From positions 1 through 39,361 of the forward strand of contig FTLJ01000772.1 of NCBI GenBank assembly GCA_900155495.1: a DNA stretch of 39,361 bases, given 5' to 3'. Position numbers and translations under genes: made by a program. Of the stretch, positions 11,420-21,658 are shown piece by piece. How positions within the stretch are numbered: the stretch's first letter is position 1; the number at the start of each line of letters is the position of its first letter. The notes under the pieces were generated by a model. The model searched no databases. It was not told the DNA's origin and saw only the letters and a program-made list of their open reading frames with translations. This DNA is from Porogramme epimiltina. Taxonomy: Eukaryota > Basidiomycota > Agaricomycetes > Polyporales > Polyporaceae.

Positions 11420-12490
11420 GTCACGTAGAGAACCATTTTGAGCCCCGACGAAAACCTATACAGGATTAATGGAGTAATCGTCAGCTACGGCCCACTTCTT
11501 GCTAAACGTCAGTAAGTCATATTTCCAATAGGCACTTACCACACCGGGGCCTGACCGAAATCTCTTTTGGTCTTCCCTATCGTTACGATGTATACGGCCG
11601 TAATAATGAGGTTGTGGCATCTCCCGTCAGGTAATATTTCTGCCTGGAAGGTTAATGCTGCTACAGCCGCGGGTACGCGTATTTCAGTCTCATGACTGCA
11701 TGTTACTTTCATATTGACTTACTGTTGAAGTTGGAAGCTAAGCTATCGTCAGAGAGCTCGTTTCTCGGCGCAACGCCAAGGAGCTCCGAGTGCAGTAACT
11801 TCGATTCCTGGTGTATGCTAGCTCCCCCTGACAGAGGTAGTACCTACTAATCACCGTGGCATTAGACACAACAGCGTAGACGTTATACGACATCAAGAAC
11901 TGGGACAACTTACCTTGCTCTCCTGAAGTGTCGTTGTATCAGGGCAAGGATGCTGGACAGCGCGGTGGCAGAACCAGCCCGTGTAGGCCATCGTTGCCTT
12001 GACAGCGGTCTAGCCGACTGAAGAATTACGCAAAGGTTGAACGTCGAATAAGCGCTTGTGGCTAGCCGAAACTTTGAAACTGGTCGCTGTATTTACCGTA
12101 AGAATGCTGCTCATAGCCCTGGCATGACAAGACAGAAACCAGATGACATCGACCTCCTCGCGCTAGCCACGGTTGTCCTTGTGATAGCCCCGAGTTACGA
12201 GGACTTTCCGGCGTGCGCCAAAGATTGAGGTAGCCCACCACTTTGATTCCTACTTGTGTGTGCGAGGTGCAAGCAGCTATGCCTACGAGCCCTATCTGGT
12301 TCAAGACCTAATAGTAATTCCTTGGCTTTCCGGTCTCAACCTTTGAAATTTACATGGCCGTCTTATGATAGCTACCTTTTGTTCATAAGCTTGACAGCCG
12401 ATCGGAGACTTACCCAAAAGGTGTATACGTTTGTTAGAGAGTACATGACAGAGAGAACCACTCGCGCACTTTGAATCACCCCTCTCGCAC
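11420..12490. other. Intergenic region between MYND gene 1 and the hydroxy-acid oxidase gene
   Basis: About 1.07 kb without a supported gene. Its left part should be the promoter of the minus-strand MYND gene and its right part the 3' region of the oxidase gene. No repeat or RNA gene was recognised. Confidence 0.5.
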
Positions 12491-14245
12491 TCATTCTACT
12501 TTGATCGTCACCTCTCCTGCCTTCCCCAGTATATCCGCCACAGATTTGTACCCCGAAAGTCCCAACGAGAGCTCAAACTCGGCGAGCATCGCTTTGATCA
12601 CGGCCTCGACGCCGGCCTGACCAGCGACCGCGAGCCCGTAGGCGTACGTCCTGCCAACTACGAACGGTGTAGAATTGATGAATGCGCCATCAGAACCGAT
12701 CAGTATACATGCGTACACAAACGGACGGAGCTAGACTCACGCAGAACGCCCTGTGCGCCGAGTGCAATCGCACGGAACATGTCCGAGCCCGAGCGCACCC
12801 CCGAGTCGAACAATATGGTAAACTTCCCGCTAGCCTGCGCCGCCTTGACTTTGGGCGACTTCATAACGCGCTCAAGGGCCAGGAGTGCAGATATCGAGCC
12901 GTCGATCTGCCTGCCACCTGAGAGACGTAGAATGGGTAAGCGTGCGCGCCTCAGTTGTGTAGAACTGGAGATGAACGCACCATGGTTCGAGACGATGATC
13001 CCGTCTATGCCTTCGTCAATCGCGATCTCCGCATCCTTCACGCCCCCAAGTTAGCACAAACGCGCTTTTCGTAAAACGAAGCACTCGCCTCGGGACTCAT
13101 GATACCCTTCAGCACCAGCGGCCCCTCCCAACTCTTCCTCAAGAACCTCACATCCTCCCAACTCCTAAACGTCCCATTGACGGCCTCCCCACCCCACGCC
13201 CGCGCAAGCCGCACCATCTCCGTCGCCTTCTCATCCCCAGCCGCGATCAACGCGTCCTGCCTGCGCGCGTCGTACGGGAACGCCTCCGGGCCCGGGTCCG
13301 GCACGACCTCCCCGCGTGCGAGGTGCGGGCAGTGCTTCGCGACGAAAACAGGGTCCGAGAGCGCGATCTGAATCCCGAGCCCGTGCGCGAACGGGAGGAA
13401 GCCCGCGTCGAGGTCGAGCGGGCGCCACCCGATTGCCATCGTGTCGACGGTGACGACGAGCGCGGAGAAGCCCTCGCGCTTGCCGCGCGCGAGCAGCGAG
13501 AGCGTGAGATCGTTGTTCTGCGGCCTGCGTGTACGCGCGCGCGGCGTCAGCCACGCGGCGCGAGTGGGAGTAGAGTAGGGACGCACCAGTACAGCTGGAA
13601 CCACCGCGGCGCGCCCTCGCCATTTGCTGCCGCGACGGCCTCGAGCGAGCGGGACGCCGCACCGCTAAGGACAAGCGGAATCCCGAGGGCGCCCGCTGCG
13701 CGCGCGGTCGCGCACTCCGCCTCGGGGTGTAGGACCGCTTGGCACCCGATCGGTGCAACGAGGAGAGGGGTAGGGTACGTGACTCCGAAGAGGGTTGTCT
13801 GCCGCGCGCACGATGAGTCTCCGCTTGTGGTGTGGGGATCTTGCGTGCAGGATGGGGAGCGAGAAGAGGACGTACCTCGAGATTCCTGTGGGTGACATCG
13901 CGCAGCATGCGCGGGACGATCTGCCACTTGGTGAACTCGCGCCGATTCGCGCGATACGTTTCTCCTGAGCCCGCGTACCCGAACACAAAGTTGAAGGAGT
14001 CTGCATGGCATAATCACACGCATCTCTCAGCATCGAAGGGAGCAGGACGGTGCAAACTACGCACCTGGAGAGTCCTTCAGCCTCTCGCGTGCGGCCTGTT
14101 CGATCTTCTCTGGGTCGACAGAGCCCAGTACGGGCGGGTCGCGGCTGCGGAAGAGCTCCTGGGCAAATCGCGACCACCGTCCTTGCGCCGCGCCGTATGA
14201 CTTTGTCCCTCCTTGCGATGTCGCGTCGTCAATACCCGCAGACAT
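12491..14245 (-). CDS. FMN-dependent alpha-hydroxy-acid oxidase (lactate 2-monooxygenase-like)
   Basis: Flavoenzyme of the FMN_dh family (PF01070), expected to oxidise L-lactate or a similar 2-hydroxy acid. Seven exons: 14245-14065, 14000-13876, 13798-13587, 13524-13089, 13035-12981, 12917-12741 and 12657-12491; all phases agree and give 450 residues. Catalytic and FMN-site residues known from the family are present: the Tyr of FGYAGSGETYRANR, WFQLYW, the Asp of VVTVDT, the Lys of LVLKGIMSPE, and His and Arg in SNHGGRQIDGS, which is split by an intron after SNH. The C-terminal FMN-phosphate region is DSGVRSGSD and LLGRTYAYGLAVAG. The segment GWRPLDLDAGFLPFAHG is typical of the lactate 2-monooxygenase subgroup rather than of glycolate oxidase. 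No mitochondrial cytochrome b2 domain precedes it, so it is not flavocytochrome b2. Intron 4 is GC-AG. Exact substrate is inferred. Confidence 0.92.
13036..13088 (-). other. GC-AG intron in the hydroxy-acid oxidase gene
   Basis: The intron begins GCGAGT on the minus strand, directly after the codon GAG, and ends GTGAAG. A good branch point (GCTAAC) lies 15-20 bases before the end. Removing it joins GIMSPE to DAEIAIDEG, which matches the family motif at this place. No GT donor in reach gives an open frame. Confidence 0.75.
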
Positions 14246-14958
14246 ACTGATATTCGAGTGGGTAGGGAGCCCTGGGAGAGGTGATAAGGGAGAGGGAGGG
14301 ACACCGCGGGCACCCGCGGGGTATTTGTGGGGGGTTCATGCTTCCCGGGCTTTTAGGCTTCGAAAGTCATGCTTTCAGTCACATGAATGTGTGCCGGCCG
14401 GAAAACAAGGAGGTCTGGGCCAACAATACGCGCTGCGTGTCGTGGATGGACATCCACAGAAGAGCGCGACGCTTGACAGATGCTCGCTGCGGGCAGTCAT
14501 CTGCGTCACTGCATATCGAACAGAAATCGGCTTATTACAATGTCGACCTGTTCTGAGTGCAAACGTCTTTGCGAAGTGAGATTACGGGCTATGGGGTCAC
14601 ATTGAGCGAAGGATGCCATAGTCTGCAGAGTGCAATAACAAACTTACCCAGGACTACAATGCCCCGTAAGCCGCTGGGTGAGTGTGCATAATGCGCCGGT
14701 GCTGCCCGGTCGGCACAACCCGAGAGCAAGTCCGCGGTCGTTGTGGAGGGGGACGAAGCTGGGCATGGGCGCTTGTTGTCGACGCACCTCGGATTTTCTG
14801 TCGCCAAGCGTCGACCGAACTTGCTCAACCCCTCCATCTCCTCCCTATTCCCTGCCCTGCTACCTACGACTTCCGCTCCTTTCCGCCGCGATCTACACCA
14901 AAAATCCGCATCCGGAATGACTTCTCAAGCAAACCCACGCCCACACCCGCCAGTCATG
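14246..14958. other. Upstream region of the oxidase gene, bounded by the MULE insertion
   Basis: About 0.7 kb that should contain the promoter of the minus-strand oxidase gene. It ends at the left target-site duplication of the transposon. Small plus-strand frames at 14678-14968 run into the transposon end and look accidental. Confidence 0.5.
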
Positions 14959-14968
14959 AGGTGATATC
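14959..14968. repeat. Left target-site duplication of the MULE
   Basis: AGGTGATATC, immediately before the outer end of the left inverted repeat. The identical ten bases follow the right inverted repeat at 23700-23709. Confidence 0.93.
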
Positions 14969-15252
14969 ACTTGAGGTTAATGGACCACCGGTTTTGTTGG
15001 GGTATTCAAACTCCGATGTGGCTGCGATGATGACGCGTCTCGCTAGACTTCTGGCGCTTGTTGGACTCGTGCACGTGCCGGGCCTGCGTCAGCGCTTATT
15101 TGACTTGTGCTCTCGCGCACCGCTGAGTACGATACTTGTGGGCGCGATTGCACCTTCCGCTTAACGAACTAAGGATAGAACAGGCATGATAATGGTAGAT
15201 ATATAGTAAACAAACTATTTAAACCGCTTTTCATGTACTGCACGACATGTTA
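14969..15252 (+). repeat. Left terminal inverted repeat of the MULE
   Basis: It matches the reverse complement of 23455-23699. The outer 57 bases are identical, the inner end (around TGTACTGCACGACATGTTA) is also identical, and the middle differs. The left copy is about 40 bases longer because a segment like GCGCTTGTTGGACTCGTGC is present twice in diverged form near 15054-15110. Confidence 0.92.
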
Positions 15253-16961
15253 GCACCCCGGGGCACCAGAAGGCTGCCTACGGTCTACCCAGGGCACCAG
15301 AAGGCTACCCAAAGCGTGTGTGTAGGGCCCTGTGACTGAAATCATATCCCAGGCTTTTCAATGCAAGCTCCGGAGACTATCTTAGGTGTATATGTTTCTT
15401 ATTTCGCGCACATTCATGGTGTTTTTGTGTAATTTAATGCAGAACTAGTAGTACAGTAATGTCATCTTCCGTTGAGCTCTTCGACCACGGATTAGGCGCC
15501 CAACTTCATAGTCAAGAGCCAGGGTCTTACGGATGCTGGGAGGACGAAGAGAGGCGATATTGGGAGATGAGGCGCCCAGCAAGTGCTCCTGTTTGGGTGC
15601 AAGAAGGGCAAGCTTGGAGAGCTTCACCGGCAGTTTCTCAGGCTGTAGATTCAAGCTGCTACTCTACTACTACTAGCATTGGCAGTACATTAGGGATATA
15701 CACGTCGTCGTCCAACTACTACTCCATGCCGGGTCTCTCAGGTGTACTCCACATTCTTTTTAGACTCACACTCGTTATTTCCTGGCCGAGTCCTGCTGTG
15801 TGACGCCCCCTTCTTCATCGGCCTCAAGGACCTCGGCCATGTCTATCCACATGCTACTCCCCTGCACACCACTCCTCCCTGACCGCCTAGTCAGCTGCAG
15901 TCTACTTCCTCAAACCCTCGGCCCTTTTTAGACTCGACTCTCTCTGCGTCCTCCAATCACGGCATAACTTGCACATGACTAGCTCTAGACTTACCGCTAG
16001 CTCAGTCGCGCAGTACTAGCTCCCTATTCGGGCTCATCAAAGTCCTGGAAGATGCTTCGCCGGGCTGGTACCAGTCTCTCATGGAGGGCACAATTCCTGA
16101 AGGTGGATTCAATAGCCCTCTATCTGCCTCTTAGAATACTTCTCCGCAGCCCTCACCCTCAAGATCTTTGCCCGACAGCCCTGTCCACAAATACGACATC
16201 GCTAGTGCATCCAGAGAATGTTTCCCGCCAGATATGCTCCTCCATCTGGTGGATATGTGGGAACTCGCCTTCAAATTAAGCGAATGCCAGACATCGCACA
16301 AACCTTACGCTTCGTCCTGGCCGAGGGTGACACCGCTCGTTCATATCTAACATCGCCCCTCGCTTCGCCTCCAAGGCTTGAAGAAGACCATTTGTGTGAG
16401 GCAACTGTTCGGCCTATTTCTGCACATTCTTCCCCTAGAGACCCTGGGCTGACAGAGGGCGCTTCTGCTACATCACTGTCCCCTCCACGATCACCCTCCC
16501 GGAGCCCTATTAGCCCAACCACACAATCAGCAGCAAACAATACTGCTCAACACCTAAAGCTCACCAAAACCCTTGGTCTAAACTCGGCAGAGTCCTCAGG
16601 TGGTGTTCGCCCTACTGCAAAACTATTGATCACGCGAGTGGATGGTACCTCAGCGACCCCATCTGCCTCACTCGTTCATCCATATCGCTTGCCCTCTCAC
16701 TGGGCCCCTACAATGCCAAACTGTCATAACAGCATCTAGCACGACCAGGCATGAGAAGTGAGCGGTAAACACAATGAAAGGGTGAGCCAAGAAGCGATGC
16801 ATATGAGGTGACCGCATTTGGTATGGACTTGATATGATGCGCCACAGGAACACTGAGCGCTTCCGGGAGAATGCTCTACTCAACGCTCGCGGAAGCAAAT
16901 GTGCAACCTCAGTTTATCGATGTGATGGGCCTAGATTAATATATTTTCTTCCTCCCTTCTC
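15253..16961 (+). other. Left arm of the MULE between inverted repeat and transposase gene
   Basis: About 1.7 kb. It begins with a short direct repeat: GGGCACCAGAAGGCT occurs twice, about 31 bases apart, around 15260-15305. Several plus-strand reading-frame pieces follow (15459-15803, about 16020-16350 and 16218-16739). They have protein-like composition but are separated by stops and frame changes, so they would have to be exons of a spliced gene or decayed cargo. No family is recognised. Confidence 0.5.
15459..15803 (+). CDS. Unrecognised reading frame in the MULE left arm (possible cargo exon)
   Basis: Frame of 114 codons starting MSSSVELFDHGLGAQLHS, with a segment rich in W, E, R and Y (WEDEERRYWEMRRP) followed by serine/tyrosine-rich sequence. 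The first 85 residues have a protein-like composition; after about 15735 the sequence looks less so and a splice donor may end the exon. It is on the same strand as the transposase and could be an accessory gene of the element or captured host sequence. Not recognised. Confidence 0.3.
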   Translation: MSSSVELFDHGLGAQLHSQEPGSYGCWEDEERRYWEMRRPASAPVWVQEGQAWRASPAVSQAVDSSCYSTTTSIGSTLGIYTSSSNYYSMPGLSGVLHILFRLTLVISWPSPAV

Positions 16962-19416
16962 ATGCCTGCTCTCCGCTGCGTCGAATGCGAGGTGTACAAG
17001 CCTCCTGAGGAATTTAATGAACGCCTCAGAAATACCAAGAACGGAAAAAAGGGAGAGAAGAATGATAGGTGCGCTTCCTGCGTCTCACGAGCAAAATTAA
17101 GGAGGAAGGAGAAGGAGAAGGAGGGAAGAGATTCGAAGGGAAAGGGAAATAAAAGGACAAGGGAAGGTTCTGAGGAGAGCGAGGAGGAGGATGAGGAAGG
17201 GGAAGGGATATGGGAGGTCATCAAACTCGACGACTTTGTGCAGGCTGTGAAGGAGCTGAACAACACGGAATCGTCGATCAAAGTGCAAGCCCAGGTGGAC
17301 GCTACATGTGCAGATGACATCGGACTGGATGAACGCAAGCGTGCAGACCGTATCTCAAAGGTTTTGGGAAATTATATGAGGCTGCACTGGAAGTGAGTTT
17401 TAACAGTGAAGCATGTTCGCTGAGCCACGTTGTTCCACTCACATTTAACTATCCAGCTTTGTTACGAAGACACTGAAGAAGCGCTCTGGTGCAACACGAC
17501 ACACCTATTGCTGCGCTCAGTCCCTTGAGCGTGAGCATAAGGCGAAGATACCTAGGAATGGGCGGAAGACTCGCGACGCACGCAGAATGGAGCGCTTTCC
17601 ATGCAACGGATGGCTCCACATAACGGTATCGCCTGATTCAAGCGTTATGGAGATTGGACTCAAGCATGTGGTTACTCACTGCGCATATGTCAACCTTAAT
17701 CTCCCAGACAAATGGAAGGCGTATGTTGATGAACACGCGAAAGAGCAAACCCCTGCACAGGTATGTGTCACGTCCATCTTGATACATTCGCTTCAGAATT
17801 GACAGGACAAACTCCCCTGAAAGATTTGGCGACATATTGTTAGACAGGAGCTCAAGGGACGTCCAGTTGGCAAAGTCAAAATCCCATACCGTCGCAAAGC
17901 TGTCTACTACTACTGGCACCTTGTTTCGCAGAAGGACTGGATGCTAGACGACACACCCCTCGAGTCAGCACGCAAATACATCGAGGAGAAGGGAAATGAG
18001 AACTTCGTCTCCCTTCTAAACGTCCAGCCTGAGCCTGGAACGGAAGTTATTGCCTTTCAGGTCACCGATTTCATAGAAGCATGGGCTCTGAAAACGGAAG
18101 AGTTAGCTATTGATTCGACATGTGAGTAGTGTCCCACATAGATTACCCTGCATCCGCTTAATATATTTTATAGGGAACACCAACGGCCAGAATTTTGAGC
18201 TGTTTGCTGCTGTGGCCGAAGCAGAAGGGTCTGGAATCCCCATCGCCTTCCTGCTCATCTCAACGAGCAAAGAAGCAGCTCCACTCGCTAAGCAAACAGT
18301 GTTAGAACGTTTCCTTGCAGAACTAAAGGCTCTTGGAGTTAATCCCAAGTTCACACTGAGCGACAAAGACTGGTCGGAAATCAACGCATTACACAATAAT
18401 TGGCCCAAATCAAAGCAGCAACTCTGCTTCTGGCATGGGTTACGAGCGGTCAAGGGGCGTCTTTCCAAGAACAAAGATACTCCTGGTCCCTACAACGTCG
18501 AAGAGGCGATCAACGAGTTCAGCTTTATAGATCGAAGCTTTGTACCAGTCGGACAAATTGACGATCCATCACAGCAGGTGATTGACTTCTATATATTGAT
18601 CGTACTAAACTAACACATAGAACTTAGGTGGATGCACCGCCAGAAGTTCCCCTCCTACGTATCCGTTTTCTCTTCAATGGGCGTCCGTTAGTGATAACCC
18701 CTTCCATTCCCAAAATTGTCCTGTCTAAGGAGGTGGTTGAGCGCGTCCTGAAACGGCAAGATCAAGTGAAGTCGCAGCGGATGAAGAGGGCAGCGACAGC
18801 CCCTCTCCGGGTCCGCCAGCTGAACGACGAAAATTTTAACCTTGTGCGTGCTGCATCTACTGGTGCTGGTCCGTCGTCTCTTCCAGACATTGTGGACGAA
18901 GAAAGTGGCTCGGAGGCTGACTGGGAGGACGACCTGGACGAATACTCTGACTCAGACAATGGCGGCGATGAGATCGATGCAGCGGACTGGTCTAATGAAG
19001 GTGAGTTATTCACCTTCCTTGGAACTATGCGTATTATTTGTTAACCAAGGCTTGCAGATGGCTCTCAGACATCGGAGAGAGCCGCGAGCGTATCAGAGGC
19101 AGAAGAAGCAACACCTGTGGAGGAAGGCGAAGATAATCTAGACGATGAGGACAGCGAGTGGACACATCCAGAAAGCCGTGACCAGGAGGACCTCAGGCAG
19201 CAGGTGGACAGCTTTGCAGCGGACGACAAGAATATCAACCCGAACACACCTAGTGATCCAAAGGAGACCGGACCACGCCCACGACGTCCTGATTACCAGT
19301 TCTGTCCTCATTCGCATCGCCTCCCTATCCTCCGTCTCTTTGCTAAACACGCCTCCCAGCACTCCCTCCTTCCTGAGCGACACGGACAGTCTCGGACTTC
19401 TGAGGAAATATGGAGA

Positions 19417-19418
19417 GA
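19417..19418. repeat. Left GA target-site duplication of the nested element
   Basis: GA precedes the left end CATCAGG, and GA follows the right end at 21659-21660. Keeping one copy gives TGG AGA GAT GCT, encoding WRDA as expected for the transposase. Confidence 0.75.
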
Positions 19419-19447
19419 CATCAGGAAAAACCCAAATCGTGTATTAG
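19419..19447 (+). repeat. Left inverted repeat of the nested element
   Basis: Starts CATCAGGAAAAACCC. The 15-base core differs from the right end at one position; similarity then weakens over the following bases to TTAG. Confidence 0.85.
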
Positions 19448-19565
19448 CTCTAATTTAGTGGCGGGCGCCTCTAATGGACTCTAATGCCACTATGCGCTCC
19501 TAATAGGATACTAACGCCGATAATGCCCTCAAGAGCGCTCCTAATACAACACTATGGCTTCTGTA
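19440..19565 (+). repeat. Left subterminal CTAAT motifs of the nested element
   Basis: CTCTAAT, CTCCTAAT and close variants occur about five times in roughly 110 bases, in one orientation. Such subterminal motifs often serve as transposase binding sites in DNA transposons; that role is inferred here. Confidence 0.6.
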
Positions 19566-20680
19566 GGACCACGGAACGTCCGACAGCAGCTAACGTGGCC
19601 CCTGTGGTATTCTATAGTTTGACGTAGGACTCCATAGCCGTGTGCTGAGCTTTGTCAGAAGTTAGAACATGGCTGAGGGCGAGGTTTTATAGCATGCGGT
19701 AGTATTATATGGTAGACCACTTTTGCACACAATATCACAGACGTACTGACAGATAAAACAAGTTTCATTGTAACTAAATATCGTAACTACAAGAAAGGGC
19801 ACTTGGGCAAGGTACATAGGATAGGATATGAAGGCTGGAGGGCGATGCGGAGGTGGGATGCATCCCTCCGCAAGCTTCCGCACTACACGCAGATGCGATA
19901 TGTGTGCACGTCAATTCAAAAGCTATAAATACTTACTATCTGTTCCGTCCCAGAGCTGCTTGACCTCAACGCCGCCTGCCACGCCCTCATCCGAGTCTTT
20001 AGCATGTTTTCGGATGTTCTTCTATGAGCGATACTGTATGTTCGTAGCCGAGTGACTTTGGCGCGGTCGCTGTAGGGAGTGAAGAAGCTGACGTCTTATG
20101 CAGGGATGTAGAACGAGCAAGAGAAGGAAAATAGAGGAGGAGACGGGCGAAGGCCAAGTGAGGCGGCACAAGAGCAGGAGCCTGAGTCCGGACGGAGACT
20201 AAGTCCGCAGGCGCCGGATCTGGGACTGGCCCGTGCGCTTCCAGCGCTTGTGCTGCCACGTCGTCTGTCATGACTCGTCTTCGTCCTCCTTGCCTCCAAC
20301 CATATTGTGCCAACTGAGGGAACGTACACTAACATAACAACTCCACGCCGCGCCCATTCTCATTGCGCATGCTGTTCTGGGACAGAAGAACGAAGCTATC
20401 CGGGACCACAAGGAGTAGAAGAACAAGTGCGTCTTCCCCCTCTCACCCCTTGCGCCTCTCCAACCCCTCAATGCTCATCACCCTCACGCCGCCCAAGAGC
20501 CCGTTCTAATCCGCCTCTTGTTACCTAGGCCTGAGGGCGAGCAGTGGCGGCTATTATACTGCCTACGCGAGGTGCGTGCCCTCGGCTCATAGACACGCGC
20601 TTCCTCTCAGCGCTCCTCTCCATCCGTTCAGTGCCCCGCTTCGCGCCATGCTGGTCACACTCAGACGAAGACTAGGTCAA

Positions 20681-21000
20681 GGTACGCGCCCTCAAATACC
20701 CCTCGGCTTCCCCGTCTTCTAACGCCCCATGCCTCTCGTCTCCGCCAGACCGACCTCAATGAAGCGACTGTTGATAAAGAGTGCGTGTCTATGCCTTGCT
20801 TGTGCCCATTTCCTGCCCGCCGATCACATGGACTGACGGAGACCCGTGCCTTCAGGGTGAAGGAGCTCCTGTCGAAGATCCGGATTACCACGGACGGCGA
20901 GTATGTCGTAGCGAAGCAAGACGTCGACGGCTTACGGCTAGGGCTGGGTCAGCACCCACTGTCCAACTTACAATCGACGCCAGAGGTGAAGTCCGCATAG
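20681..21000 (+). other. Possible captured gene fragment inside the nested element
   Basis: Two candidate exons have protein-like sequence: one reads TDLNEATVDK (about 20750-20780), bounded by a CGCCAG acceptor and a GTGCGT donor. The next begins after a TTCAG acceptor near 20857 and reads VKELLSKIRITTDGEYVVAK, ending at a TAG at 20998-21000. They join in phase. The exon before them contains an in-frame TAG. This looks like a degraded piece of a host gene carried by the element. The source gene is not recognised. Confidence 0.3.
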
Positions 21001-21479
21001 TACGTCTTCTCTATCAATTTTCTCCCCCTCCCCCTTCGTATCTATTTCGCTATGCAAGAATCTTGTACAACTCCGGCCCACGTACCTTTCTCTATTCCCT
21101 GTTGCTCGCTGCGCCGATACTGTCACAGGAGCGTATGCGAGCACTAATTCTGGTGGTCGTGCTCAGGATACCGGCAGACGATTCCGTCTTAGATTCCGGC
21201 TTGGTTTCATCGCTTCTTCCCTCCCTTCCCCATATGATCGCTGTGCTAATTTCTTCTTCATCCTTCCCAGCGCCACCGCGCCCGCTCCTCAGGTACCTCA
21301 AGACGCTGCCCCTTCAAGCCTAAGCGGTCAGTAGCTCCGCGCGAGTCAAGTGCCTGGTGGACGAGCATGGTAGCCCGCCCCTGCTTAGTGTACAATGCAT
21401 ACCGTGTAGTACCCCGATTGTGTTGTATTAGTGTAGTTCATTTCAATCATAATACCTCGTGCGACGCCCTCGAAAATGC

Positions 21480-21645
21480 GTGCTAAGTGGAGATAATGCC
21501 TTCCTAAGGCGCTACTAATGACGGCTAGCGGCACTATTGGCAACTAATTAGGAGGGGACTAAACTATCCAGACGAATCGCCCTAATGGCCCTAATCGTCC
21601 TAATTAGCGCTAACCAGACTCAATTATCCCTAATTAGCAACTCGG
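21480..21645 (+). repeat. Right subterminal CTAAT motifs of the nested element
   Basis: CCCTAAT, CCTAATTAG, ACTAAT and similar motifs recur at least six times in about 165 bases. On the plus strand they have the same orientation as those at the left end; CTAATTAG is palindromic. Confidence 0.6.
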
Positions 21646-21658
21646 GTTTTCCCTGATG
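21630..21658 (-). repeat. Right inverted repeat of the nested element
   Basis: Reverse complement starts CATCAGGGAAAACCC and continues to TTAG, matching the left end. Followed by GA at 21659-21660. Confidence 0.85.

Larger units (their letters stand above)
19419..21658. mobile_element. Nested 2,240-base DNA element with CATCAGG ends, unclassified
   Basis: The left end reads CATCAGGAAAAACCC and the reverse complement of the right end reads CATCAGGGAAAACCC, followed by looser similarity for another 15 bases up to TTAG. A GA dinucleotide flanks both sides, and excision with one GA restores the transposase frame exactly, which fixes both borders. Both sub-ends are crowded with CTAAT-containing motifs. 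No reading frame of transposase type is seen inside, so the element is probably non-autonomous. A 2-base duplication that is not TA does not fit Tc1/mariner, hAT or MULE; CACTA/EnSpm elements can make 2-3 base duplications but normally end CACTA or CACTG. Confidence 0.85.

Noticed and set aside
13323..13895. 190-codon plus-strand open frame across the oxidase gene
   Set aside because: It is antisense to well-supported exons and owes its length to high GC content and codon bias of the real gene.
14948..15164. Protein-like frame LEVNGPPVLLGYSNSDVAA occurring at both 15.0 and 23.6 kb
   Set aside because: It is translation of the two inverted repeats of the MULE, not a duplicated gene.
19419..21658. 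hAT element with CAGGG-type ends
   Set aside because: The 8 bases next to the CAGG/CCTG ends do not match each other, while borders at CATCAGG with GA restore the transposase frame exactly.
19419..21658. Helitron or large spliceosomal intron
   Set aside because: Inverted ends and a direct GA repeat are present, there is no CTRR end with hairpin, and no GT-AG borders fit.
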